Source: Rhizopus arrhizus
Taxonomy: Eukaryota > Mucoromycota > Mucoromycetes > Mucorales > Rhizopodaceae
NCBI GenBank assembly: GCA_024220505.1
Contig: JAKZZE010000016.1
Location: 496,001 to 560,000 of the forward strand
Direction: 5' to 3'
DNA: 64,000 nt
Part shown: piece after piece, positions 35,918 through 45,441 of the stretch
Numbering within the stretch: position 1 is the first letter of the stretch
How the letters are laid out: the number at the start of each line of letters is the position of its first letter
Position numbers and translations under genes: made by a program
Notes under the pieces: generated by a model
The model's database searches: none
What the model was told of the DNA's origin: nothing
What the model saw: only the letters and a program-made list of their open reading frames with translations

Positions 35918-37065
35918 TTATATGGGCACTTTGTTTCGACATTTATCCAAGCAGCTGTAAGAATGCGAAACGAAACCTCTGAAGTGACTTTTCTTCACAC
36001 TTTCGCAGGCTTCCACAGTTCTTTTTGATAAAGTGTCTTCCTGTAAAAACCTATGACGCTTAACCTTACTCTTTGCCACTGCCCAGAATTATTCTATTGG
36101 GTTAAGCTCAGGGGAGTAAGTAGGAAGATACACGCATTTATATCCTCGATACTCAATATACTTCTTTATGTTTTCATGTGTGTGAATGAGTGCATTATCC
36201 ATAACTACATAGTGACCTTTCATATGTGAATGTTTATCCATTTCATCAAGAGTCACTTTTAAGAAATTAATGTAATGGCCTGTTACGGTTCCTGAACTTA
36301 TATATCCATCAGCTTTTCTCTTCTTCGCAGGTCTTGGGGGTTTTTTTTTACAGCAACCGTAATCAAACCTGCTACTGAGATAGCACCCAATATAGACGTT
36401 GTATTTGCTCTCGTTGTAGGACGGGTAACAATAGCGCGAGTGCCCTTTTTGGACCAAGCCCTTGAACGCTTCATATTAATGTCAAAAGCTGACTCGTCAA
36501 GAAACACGCAATTCGTCAAAAAATTCATATCAGTATTTTCTCATTTACGAACCCAATCATGTCTCTCTTCAACCTTTGCTGGACTGTTCCTTTCAACAGA
36601 ATGGAAGTCAGCCTTCTTCAACGAAAGGTTGCATTCACTTTTCATGAAATTGTAAACAGTGCTACGTGAAACTTTCAGATCATCGAACCGATTCAACAAA
36701 TGCTCGGTTACTTCAACAACAGAAGCAGAAGGGTTACTATCAATAAAATTGATAACAGCTGTTTTATGCTCTTTGCTCAAGATACATTTACGACCAATTT
36801 GCTTACAAACCTCAAAAATGCTATCAGGACACATATTGTACTGTTTAACTCATCTCTGAGCAGTCCGAATGTGAATGCCCAACTGCTTCGCTGCAGCTGA
36901 TGCGCTCATACACTTTTCAATCTTCAGGTCGAAAAAGCGAACCTTATCTTGGAGGGAATAGCGCACATAATCGCGCTTTGTGTTTACCTCTTTCATACGA
37001 ATGTCTTCGTCTTTTGGTTTTTCTGTCAGCATTGGACAAACAGATGAAGATTCACCAGAGGGCAT
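35918..37065 (-). pseudogene. Inactivated Tc1/mariner (IS630-type) DDE transposase
   Basis: From 37065 one frame reads a helix-turn-helix part (KCMSASAAAKQLGIHIRTAQ), TGA, VKQYNMCPDS, a second HTH (SASVVEVTEHLLNRFDDLKV), VRK, TGA, ENTDMNFLTNCVFLDESAFD. A frame change follows in the A/C run at about 36345-36360. The DDE end has HYVVMDNALIHTHENIKKYI and PTYSPELNPIE, a TAA, FWAVAKSKVKRH, ending KVPI at 35918. Catalytic residues D (FLDES), D (VMDNA) and E (NPIE) remain, with 34 residues between the last two (DD34E). Three nonsense codons and one frameshift make it inactive. All three stops are explained by single C-to-T or G-to-A changes (expected QRW, RK[W/R], NPIEQ). Confidence 0.85.
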
Positions 37066-37377
37066 ATTTTTTCAAGTACTCACTGTGAGTCGCAATCGGC
37101 TCTACAATGAACTCATTCTGATCAACAATATATTCCATGGGGTTCAGGACCTCCATTCTCATCAACGACATTTCCATGCCCATCTTCAAATAAAAATATT
37201 GTACTCATGTTAAAATTTAAGCAATTGAAGAAAAGAAAAAAAAAAACAGACTCAAGAGAAGAAAGACCTCATTTTTATATTTTTTCGAGTACCAAGAGAT
37301 CATCGTAACACGACATCATTTTCAAATGCAAACGAGATGGTTTCTAAAAATGCAACTTTCATTTCCAAAAGTGCGAA

Positions 37378-37445
37378 ATTGATTTTGACCAACCAACGAC
37401 ATTGATTTTGATTGGCCAACGACTTCGTTTTTGACTGGCTGCGAC
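37378..37445. repeat. Three degenerate 22-23-bp tandem repeats near an element end
   Basis: Units 37378-37400, 37401-37423 and 37424-37445 share the form attgatttTgac-x-aaccaacgac. They sit immediately inside the right inverted terminus at 37456-37465, where many DNA transposons keep transposase-binding subterminal repeats. Confidence 0.6.
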
Positions 37446-37480
37446 ATTGCTTGTTGGAAGCACTGTAACTTTTTATTTTC

Positions 37481-37495
37481 GTAGGAACAAAAAGG
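37481..37495. repeat. 15-bp target-site duplication, left copy of the full-length LINE
   Basis: gtaggaacaaaaagg here is identical to 42925-42939. Confidence 0.9.
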
Positions 37496-37516
37496 GGGGC
37501 TCTTTTCTCTAAACTA

Positions 37517-38941
37517 ATGTTACACGGAGAATTAACCAATCAAAACACACCACCACCTTCTAATGAAGGTACACACAATATAAGATCTCAAACGACATCA
37601 GGACAAAATTCAGCAGCGCTTTGGCAAACCTTCACTGCGTATTCTAAAGCAATCAGAGGTCCCACTGTAAAGACTTTCGAAGATCCAGCTGCCAAAATGG
37701 CATCGCGACAACGGCGCCAGGCTCGTATATGGATAAGATCAGCCGAGAAAAACAGCGTCGCTTTTGAAATGCCAAAAGCAGTTTTACCTGCAACCTTTCT
37801 TAAAGCATTAGCAGCACAATTCCCAACTGCGATTGGTGTTGTTCCTGTTAAACAGGGGGACCACCATGGCGCGATTGTGGCATTCGACACAGTTGAGGCT
37901 CAAACCAAAGCTTGCTTGATTGGCGTTCAAGTAGGAAGCTTAACTATTATCGGCACGCAGACTTTATCTAGCGATAACTCCATCTATCGTATTTCACTTG
38001 ATCGTTTACCCATTCTGCGACCTGAGGAACTGACGCCTCTTGTGCGACAAATGTTAGAGCCTTATGGCAAAGTCCTGCATGTAGGCCTCTTGTTTGATCC
38101 TGCCACGAATTTGTTTTTTGGGAAAGGTTTTGCGTTCCTAGATACTTCTACCACAGAGGGTCCCGCATTTCGCGAATTGTCACATGAAATGCATTTAGAT
38201 AACCACCGTCTCGTCTTCGCCTCTTGGAGAGGCATGGAAACCCATTGCTTTTACTGTCACAAACCTGGACATACCAAAGCCACCTGTCCAATACTTGAAA
38301 GTCGTAAGCTCAAGACCTGCTATGGATGCCAGAGTCCACAGCACCTCTTTAGGGATTGCCCAGAACAGAGAAATAACAAAATTGGGTCTAAGCGACCTCG
38401 CGTGGACGCTGTAACCCATCGTGAAGATAACACAACAAAAGCAAGACATAGCAATGAAATGCAACAAGGTAAACCTGCTACCTCCACAATTGACAATACA
38501 ATCCCAGTGGAGAGCAAGATGCTTACTGGCAGCACGGTTTCCTCAGAAGAGCTCCAAGACCAAGTTGAAAACCATACATCACAAGCCAAAGCCCAAGATT
38601 TGCACCACATGGATAATACGACCGAGGTTTCTGTATCACGCTATGAAGTCTCCAAGGCTCACAGTATAAATTTAACTCACTCCATGTCTACTCACGAAAA
38701 CAATTACAATATAATGAAGCAACCGAATGACTTGGCCATAAAAGATCTTGATAATTCTGAAGATACCGAGTCTGACTCTGATTACCAACCATCCGCTGGG
38801 GATCAGTCCGATGTTACAGAGAGTGATACAGAAGAACACGGATCCGAGGATGGAATGGACCTAGACGAAGAGGTTCGTATTCTTCAAGAGGAGGCTCGGG
38901 CAGCCCAAAATAGTCCAACCCCCTCCTCTGATCAATTATGA
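37517..38941 (+). CDS. LINE ORF1: RNA-binding protein with RRM-like domain and two CCHC zinc knuckles
   Basis: 474 aa. Residues about 55-130 form a basic, globular region. 150-240 look like an RRM fold (IYRISLDRLPILRPEELTPL, then FFGKGFAFLDTSTT, RLVFASWRG). Two zinc knuckles follow, CFYCHKPGHTKATC and CYGCQSPQHLFRDC, both C-x2-C-x4-H-x4-C. The C-terminal 180 residues are acidic and disordered, ending TPSSDQL. It should coat element RNA and chaperone it in the ribonucleoprotein. The stop TGA overlaps the ORF2 start as ATGA, suggesting termination-coupled reinitiation for ORF2. The frame opens with ATG at 37517, only about 21 bases after the 5' end of the element. Confidence 0.9.
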   Translation: MLHGELTNQNTPPPSNEGTHNIRSQTTSGQNSAALWQTFTAYSKAIRGPTVKTFEDPAAKMASRQRRQARIWIRSAEKNSVAFEMPKAVLPATFLKALAAQFPTAIGVVPVKQGDHHGAIVAFDTVEAQTKACLIGVQVGSLTIIGTQTLSSDNSIYRISLDRLPILRPEELTPLVRQMLEPYGKVLHVGLLFDPATNLFFGKGFAFLDTSTTEGPAFRELSHEMHLDNHRLVFASWRGMETHCFYCHKPGHTKATCPILESRKLKTCYGCQSPQHLFRDCPEQRNNKIGSKRPRVDAVTHREDNTTKARHSNEMQQGKPATSTIDNTIPVESKMLTGSTVSSEELQDQVENHTSQAKAQDLHHMDNTTEVSVSRYEVSKAHSINLTHSMSTHENNYNIMKQPNDLAIKDLDNSEDTESDSDYQPSAGDQSDVTESDTEEHGSEDGMDLDEEVRILQEEARAAQNSPTPSSDQL

Positions 38942-41900
38942 GAGTCCCCTCTCGTATATCCTTGGCCTCACTAAACTGCAGAGGCCTCAAAAAAATACTA
39001 ACACCGTCGGGCAATTCTTTTGCTCGACATATACGCTCCTTAAAATACGATATTATTGCTCTTCAAGAAACTCATGCCTCTTCTCTCTTACTACAATCTC
39101 GCTTTAACCAGTGTCTCCAGGTTTCATCCAGCACCTGGACTCAACACTGCGGCCTACTCTCATTCAACCCTATGCTGAACATTATTCCCCTATGGTCTTC
39201 GATAGATGGTAGACTTCTCGCTACCAAAGTTTCTCATATATCAGGTTTGTATGATCCTGTTAATATTTTTGTAATTTACGTTCCTGCCCAACACCGAGAA
39301 CGAATCGAATTCCTTCGCTCTTTTCTGACTACCATGCCTTTTGATCAACTACTGACCTCGCGCAGTGTCTTCTTAGGTGACTTCAATCACAACATCCACA
39401 CAAGACAATCCAATCCATCTTTAGCTCAATGGTTTCAATGGATTCACCTCAATTGGCATGACCCAATTAATGCTGATCCAGAACATAACAATATACCCAC
39501 GTTTCGCAACATCTCAACCATTGATTTTTTGCTCATCACTGCAGATTTGATTGATATGGTGGACAACCACGATATTAAATATGTTGCTCGCTGCGACCAT
39601 TCTGCGATCTCAACATATCTTACACTAGGATGTCCTCGTACAGGTCCAGGGATTTGGCGCTGTAATCCTTATCTTGCACAAGATCCTCACTTTCGCGCAG
39701 AATTAACTGCTTTCTGTACTAACGCCGAACATTTTCTACCTGACTTAGACACTCCTTTACTGTGGGATATATTCAAATGTCGCCTCAAAAGCTTCATTCA
39801 ATCCTTTTCTAACAAAGCGGCTGCTCAACGTCGCCACAATCTTAATAAACTACAAAGAATGCGCAAATGGTTACTACGTCAACCAACTGATGATGAAACT
39901 AACGCTCAAATCGCCTCAGTTGAATCACAACTAGAACTTCAGTATGAACATTCCTCTTCTGTGCTGGCACTTCGCTCTGGTCAACGGTGGAGAGAGCAAG
40001 GAGAGAGATCGAATACCTATTTCTATCGATGCCTGCGTCAACGACAGCAGCAACAATATATCAGCTCAATAAGAACCGATACAGGAACAGTCGTCACCGA
40101 GCCTTTAGATCTTACAGAGACTGCACGCGAATATTATGAACAGTTGTACTCTCCAGAACCTATGGATGAACAAGCTACATCAGATTTACTCGCTCATGTG
40201 CCAGACTCTGCTTCCATCAGCCCTGATGTCCACGAGAGCCTTAACAACTATTGGACAGTGGACGAAGTAAGTAAATGCCTCCAACGCACACCTACCAAGA
40301 GTAGCCCTGGAGTGGACGGGATCCCATATGTCATACTGAGACTACTATTCGATCACCCGTTTATTCGTCAACTTTTTCTTCGTGTTCTTAATACAGCACT
40401 TCGAGAGGGCAAGTATCCACCAACTTGGCAACGCTCAGTAATTATCCTTCTTCCTAAGAAAGGTGATCGAAGTCAACTAAAGAATTGGAGACCTATTTCT
40501 TTAATCTGTGCGGATGCCAAAATATTTACACGACTTCTTACCACACGCCTCACTCCATATCTCTCAGATTTGATTGATCCACATCAAACTGGCTTTATGG
40601 CTGGTAGGTTTATTGGAGACAACGGTTTGTGCGCTCGAATGATTATGGATATCGCCAGGCAGTACAAACTTCCTGGAGTCAGTTTGTTATTAGACCAAGA
40701 AAAGGCGTACGATCGGGTTCATCCAGATTATCTTCATGCCTGTCTAACGCGTTTTGGTCTACCTCCTCGGTTGATCAATTGCATAACCTCCTTATTCTTC
40801 AATACTTCCATTTGCGTCAATGTCAACGGTTTCCTCTCAATTCCCTTTGCACAGAGTCGTGGACTTCGCCAGGGAGACCCTCTTTCGCCGCTGCTTTTTA
40901 ATCTTGCTATTGAACCTCTTTTGCGTACCATATATGCTTCTCCCTCTATTACTGGTTTTTCTTTTCAAGTGGGATCCGACTCACGGTTGACAAATCCACT
41001 GGCTCAAGTACCCATCCTTAAAAGTATGGCGTACGCCGATGATATAGCTGTATTTCTAGTCGATCCTGGTGAGCTTCATGCTTTACTTGATATCCTGGCT
41101 TTATATTCTCGGGCATCCAATGCTCGCCTAAACCGTCACAAAACTCTGGCAATTTCGCTATCTGGACAACCACAGCAATCATGGCAATCTGCCTTGTCTT
41201 CCCATGGTATAACACAGTGGCATGATCGATCAAACTCCACAGCGGCCATATACCTTGGATACCCACTCACCAGCACCAATCACCAGCTTTCTAGCTTCCT
41301 TGATAACATCCTGCTTAAGCTACAGCAACGTGCTCAAATGCTCGCTCAACGAAACTTGTCAATCCTTGGCCGCAGTTTAGTCACTAATACACTCTTGCTT
41401 GGTCCGCTCTGGCATGCTATTCGCGTTCTTGCTGTTCCACAATCTTACCTTGGTAAGATTCGTTCAACTATAATTCAATTTCTTGCACGCAAAAACTTTC
41501 CTGCAGTCAGCTTCCAAACCTGCCAACGATCACGCAAGGAAGGCGGACTTGCCACTCTTGACCCTGGAATACAACATGCAGCTCTACAACTTCGATGGTT
41601 GCAGCCATTACTTCTTCCTTCCTCTGATTCACCTTATTATGATACCTTCATTAGTGATATTCTTCGTCATTGTTTGCGTCTTTTCTCAGTTTCACCTTCT
41701 CATATTTTACCTCTGCTGCTTCCTAACATGCGTTCAAACATAATCAAGTCCTTTGGTTGTTTCAGCTCATTGTTCAAAACAATGGATAAAATTGATTATA
41801 AAATTGATTGGCAAGCCTTTGATATTCGCATGATCAATGAATTACCACTGACACAAGTCTGTCCTTATCTGCTCCTGCCAAATCAGGATTTCAAGGCCTC

Positions 41901-42744
41901 ATACTGGTCTGGAATCCTTGTCAAGCATGTATATGAATTTGGTATGGCATGTGGTAAGTTTCGACGTAGATCCCCAACGCCTATGGATCCTTTTCGCTTT
42001 AAGAACAAGAACTACTTTAGACAGCTTCAACTATGTCGTATACAGGAAACCACCTTCTTCCAGCGGTTCAAATGCCCACACAATTCGATCCACATGATCT
42101 CGTCAGTACTACCACTTCCTGCACTTACGGAAACAGACTTTGACAACATCCTAGATTCAATTTTACCAGACGGAACACCTATTGCTTCTTTGAATACAAA
42201 ATGGTTTCGTGAATCTCAACTCTCCCACTTATCCACGTTGCCAACAGCATATCCGCGTGCAAGCCCTCTTGCCTGGCGCCGATTCTGGAAGGCGTCTTTC
42301 CCACACAGAGCCCATACACTACTCTGGAGACTTTATCATCACAAAATGCCGTGTAAGGAACGTCTTCACCAGCTAATCCCAAACCGATTTCCAGACCCTG
42401 GTTGTGTATATTGTGGTGGTATCGACTCTGAAGAACACTTTGTCTGGTCTTGTCCTTTCAAACATGAAATCTGGCAAACAATTGCTTCTCGCTTTTTCGT
42501 TGACCCTGCCAGGTTGACTTACAGCCTCATCCAACTCCCTTCTTCCTCTGGCATTGAAGTCGCTCCTTCACTTTCGGTGACCTACTTGGATATCATAGCT
42601 TCTGTGCTGCTCTCTTTATGGCAACTCCACTGGAAATTTATTTTCGATGAATATCAATTCTGGCCTCAAGAAGTAGTAGCAAGAGCCACTAGACAAATCC
42701 TCAAGATTCACAAAGAAAACAGTAGTCGATCACTAAACAGCTAA
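38938..42744 (+). CDS. LINE ORF2: APE-type endonuclease and reverse transcriptase
   Basis: 1268 aa. Residues 5-225 are an exonuclease-endonuclease-phosphatase domain: SLASLNCRGLKK, IIALQETHAS, VFLGDFNHNI and ARCDHSAIS give the N, E, D-N and DH catalytic motifs. Residues about 440-760 are the reverse transcriptase: WRPISLICADAKIFTRLL, LLDQEKAYDRVHPDYL (first Asp), SRGLRQGDPLSPLLFNLAIE and MAYADDIAVFL (YADD at about 698). Residues about 1120-1215 are the zf-RVT domain with CVYCGGIDSEEHFVWSC. It nicks target DNA and primes reverse transcription from the nick. No RNase H domain was seen. All catalytic residues checked are intact. The C-terminus aligns in layout with the truncated copy at 433-959. 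Confidence 0.95.
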   Translation: MRVPSRISLASLNCRGLKKILTPSGNSFARHIRSLKYDIIALQETHASSLLLQSRFNQCLQVSSSTWTQHCGLLSFNPMLNIIPLWSSIDGRLLATKVSHISGLYDPVNIFVIYVPAQHRERIEFLRSFLTTMPFDQLLTSRSVFLGDFNHNIHTRQSNPSLAQWFQWIHLNWHDPINADPEHNNIPTFRNISTIDFLLITADLIDMVDNHDIKYVARCDHSAISTYLTLGCPRTGPGIWRCNPYLAQDPHFRAELTAFCTNAEHFLPDLDTPLLWDIFKCRLKSFIQSFSNKAAAQRRHNLNKLQRMRKWLLRQPTDDETNAQIASVESQLELQYEHSSSVLALRSGQRWREQGERSNTYFYRCLRQRQQQQYISSIRTDTGTVVTEPLDLTETAREYYEQLYSPEPMDEQATSDLLAHVPDSASISPDVHESLNNYWTVDEVSKCLQRTPTKSSPGVDGIPYVILRLLFDHPFIRQLFLRVLNTALREGKYPPTWQRSVIILLPKKGDRSQLKNWRPISLICADAKIFTRLLTTRLTPYLSDLIDPHQTGFMAGRFIGDNGLCARMIMDIARQYKLPGVSLLLDQEKAYDRVHPDYLHACLTRFGLPPRLINCITSLFFNTSICVNVNGFLSIPFAQSRGLRQGDPLSPLLFNLAIEPLLRTIYASPSITGFSFQVGSDSRLTNPLAQVPILKSMAYADDIAVFLVDPGELHALLDILALYSRASNARLNRHKTLAISLSGQPQQSWQSALSSHGITQWHDRSNSTAAIYLGYPLTSTNHQLSSFLDNILLKLQQRAQMLAQRNLSILGRSLVTNTLLLGPLWHAIRVLAVPQSYLGKIRSTIIQFLARKNFPAVSFQTCQRSRKEGGLATLDPGIQHAALQLRWLQPLLLPSSDSPYYDTFISDILRHCLRLFSVSPSHILPLLLPNMRSNIIKSFGCFSSLFKTMDKIDYKIDWQAFDIRMINELPLTQVCPYLLLPNQDFKASYWSGILVKHVYEFGMACGKFRRRSPTPMDPFRFKNKNYFRQLQLCRIQETTFFQRFKCPHNSIHMISSVLPLPALTETDFDNILDSILPDGTPIASLNTKWFRESQLSHLSTLPTAYPRASPLAWRRFWKASFPHRAHTLLWRLYHHKMPCKERLHQLIPNRFPDPGCVYCGGIDSEEHFVWSCPFKHEIWQTIASRFFVDPARLTYSLIQLPSSSGIEVAPSLSVTYLDIIASVLLSLWQLHWKFIFDEYQFWPQEVVARATRQILKIHKENSSRSLNS

Positions 42745-42924
42745 TCCATACGTTTCTGCTCAGTTCTCTACCTCAGATTTTGTTGCCAGTATCAAACTTC
42801 GCACGGATTACAAAACAAAATAACAAAAATGAACAAACCCCCCTCGATTATAATTTATTTATTGCTTACAAAGGTGTACGCCTTGCGGCACCGGAATAAA
42901 ATCCTCCTACAAAAAAAAAAAAAA

Positions 42925-42939
42925 GTAGGAACAAAAAGG
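42925..42939. repeat. 15-bp target-site duplication, right copy of the full-length LINE
   Basis: Perfect copy of gtaggaacaaaaagg directly after the A-tail. Confidence 0.9.
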
Positions 42940-43112
42940 TCCCTTGACGTTTTACTATCGTAATAAATAAGAGTAAAATTCAATTGTTTATTGAGATAGG
43001 ATTCTTTTTCTTGTGAGAGAGGCTATATAATTTACAAATAGCAAAATAGAAAATTTTGAATAACGTAATGCGAGTGTATGTGTGCGTGAGAGAGTGTGTG
43101 TATGTGTGAAGT

Positions 43113-44356
43113 TTAATGTCCGGCTTGTTTCAATACAGCATGATAATTCTCTGTATTTCGTTTCAAGATATCCATCACTGGACCCAACAACCTTATGAAT
43201 GCTTTTTTGTTGAGAGTAGCGCACTTGAGACGTCCATTAGACACAACTGTAGCAGCTCTGGGCTTATCATTTAAAAGTGCCAGTTCTATAAAGGGCATTA
43301 GTGAGTAGGTGAAAATGAAAGGAAAATAAAACTTACCACCAAAGTAATCACCCTTTCTACCAATCATAACTTGCTTCTGTGTTCCATCCGGCAGAGCCTT
43401 GTAAAAAGCAGCTTCTCCATCTTCAATCAAATAAAACTCTTCACCAACATCGCCTTCTCTAATCACCACATCCTTATCTTCATATACCACAGACTCTAAG
43501 GCGTCTGCGATCTTATGTCGTTCATATATTTCCAAAGATTTAAAGATTGGCACCTCACTCAGGAATCTTTCATACATCGATCTCTTTTGATTTGTGTTTT
43601 CCATCAAGATCGAACGAAACGTCACTCGATCTAGCGCATAAAGCACACAGTCAGTCGTAGCAATAATTGAAGCTGCTCGAGGTGCATTGTACATCAGGGC
43701 CAGTTCACCAAAGGATCCCATCGGCCCATAAGAAGTCACTTTTTTACCATCAATCAAACAATCCAATTGACCCGATTCGACCACATAAAAATAGTCACCT
43801 ACCCCGCCTTGTTCGATCACTCGGACTCCTTTTGCGACTTTTTGATAGCCATGGCATTCATCACGTCTTGGTATTGCTCATCATCGAGATGCTTGAAGAG
43901 AAAGTTATCACTGATTGCAATCTGAATCCTTGCTCGTTGCTCGTCGCTCTTGTGGATCACCATCTTTTCTGTACGAAAAGTGGGTTGCATGGATTCTGCA
44001 CTGACAGATGTTCGACGGCCCCGATTACTGGGAAGTTCAACAAGATCGGGTATCTCGTCTGGGACTGTGTCATTCTCTTCGGCATCACTCATAGATTCGT
44101 CTTGAATAGCCAAAGGATGTATATCTCCTGGTGATTCATCATCTGTTGATGCTATAGACTTGTTAATCATCGATAAACTTGTTTTTGACTCTAACTTACC
44201 AGCATGATGTGACGCATTTCGTTCTTTTTCTAATTGACTTTGAAAAAAAGTAGAGCAAAACTGTAACAAGTCTTCCGGCTGATGTTCTTTTACTTGCTGG
44301 TCCAATTTTGCTTTTAATGAATCGTATTCTTCATAGTTAAATCTTGAAAGTGACAT
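43113..44356 (-). CDS. pkaR: cAMP-dependent protein kinase regulatory subunit, with a one-base frame break
   Basis: Exons 44356-44200, 44151-43337 and 43285-43113. Parts in order: N-terminal dimerisation/docking region, an acidic linker, the inhibitor site RRTSVSAES (autophosphorylatable RRxS, type II-like), and two cyclic-nucleotide-binding domains. The phosphate-binding cassettes are FGELALMYNAPRAASI and FGELALLNDKPRAATV (the latter rebuilt across the 51-nt intron 43286-43336). In the absence of cAMP it holds PKA catalytic subunits inactive in the cytosol. At about 43838-43842 (AIKK/VAKGVRVIEQGG) the frame must move by minus one; uncorrected, it ends a few codons later at ESE. The first intron (44152-44199) has perfect GTAAGT, TTAAC and ATAG signals although its removal or retention both keep frame. 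The frame break may be a sequencing error, a pseudogene or recoding. Confidence 0.85.
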
Positions 44357-44976
44357 TTTTGTTTTAAAAAAATTAAATAGAAAAAAAAAAAGAAATAAAT
44401 AGAAGTTGACTAAATAAGTTTTTGTGTCTTTGCATAATGACAAGACCACATCATCTGAGTTTCTAAATTGGGTTTAAAGTAGGCAGAATATTAAAAAGGA
44501 CCACTTTTGATTCTTTGCTGTCAAACGAGCGATCAAGCAATTAAAAACAATAGGTTTGCCTCTACAGAAACCTTTATTGAATCATTCAAGTCCTTATATT
44601 TTGTTGACCCTGAATAATGAAAACAGAGACATGAAATAAAAGTGAGACAAAAAGAACAAATAAAAAACTATAGAAAATCAAGAGTAGACCCTTGCCTTAT
44701 TATGTAAATGGCTTGACGTAATGAATATAAAAGAAATGCTAACCAAAAAAATCTATTGTAATGTCTGCGGCTGACGCTAACCAATCAACTTTAATGCAAC
44801 ATTGGTTCATTCGATTAGGCAAGTATTTATGGCAAAGTTAGAGTGATTGATCGCCTTGTTTTGTACTTTTATTATATTTTATTAATGATATAATGAAGAC
44901 CCTGCTTCTTGATGAAGTGGTAGAGAAATTAATAGTTGCAGTGAGGTCATGTCCTCTGGATCGGATGGAGTTTATG
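44357..44976. other. Spacer upstream of pkaR
   Basis: Presumed pkaR promoter and the 3' UTR of the site-2 protease gene. No ORF of interest. Confidence 0.7.
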
Positions 44977-45387
44977 TTATATACTTGATATCAGCCCCAT
45001 AATGAGACTTCCAACAATCACAAAGCCAACTACAATAGACGTAGCTTTGACGATCATTTCTTGGATTTTTCTAGTCAATAGACTATTATGAGTTGTGGTG
45101 ACCATGTTAACATCAGTTGGCTTTAAAAAGGATATCAATAGTTGTTCTAAAGCAAACTCTCCGTCTAGTTTAAAAGCAGGCAATATGTTTAATAGAGCCA
45201 AGGCGATTGTAAACGAAGAGATGTACCTGTAGATGATATTCAGTAACAATGTAGGCTATCATAATGATTTACCTTAGAATCAATTCAAGTACATGGGGTA
45301 GAGAAGTAGGTAGTACCCAAAACCTCGGCCTTAATATACTAACTTTGACTATCATACATCATTTAATAAACTTCAAAAACATGTCTA

Positions 45388-45441
<54 letters not shown>

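Larger units (their letters stand above)
32571..37465. mobile_element. Candidate composite Tc1/mariner-like element with cargo genes
   Basis: cagtgcttcc (32571-32580) and its reverse complement ggaagcactg (37456-37465) form 10-bp inverted ends, each flanked outside by TA (32569-32570, 37466-37467). CAGT ends and a TA duplication are the Tc1/mariner pattern, and a decayed transposase of that superfamily lies inside at 35918-37065. The remaining internal DNA holds a broken leucine-zipper ORF and a PD-(D/E)XK-like gene. The right end also carries 23-bp tandem subterminal repeats. The short termini mean that a chance pairing, or two separate insertions, remain possible. Confidence 0.4.
37496..42924 (+). 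mobile_element. Full-length, apparently intact L1-type non-LTR retrotransposon (LINE)
   Basis: A 5.4-kb unit with a very short 5' UTR, ORF1 (37517-38941), ORF2 (38938-42744), a 180-nt 3' UTR and an A-tail (about 42911-42924). It is bounded by a perfect 15-bp target-site duplication (37481-37495 and 42925-42939). Both ORFs are free of stops and frameshifts, and the catalytic motifs of endonuclease and reverse transcriptase are present. Perfect duplications and open ORFs mean recent insertion. Base composition is more balanced than in the surrounding AT-rich DNA. Grem-LINE1 elements of Mucoromycotina are a candidate family by general similarity, not by comparison. Confidence 0.93.
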
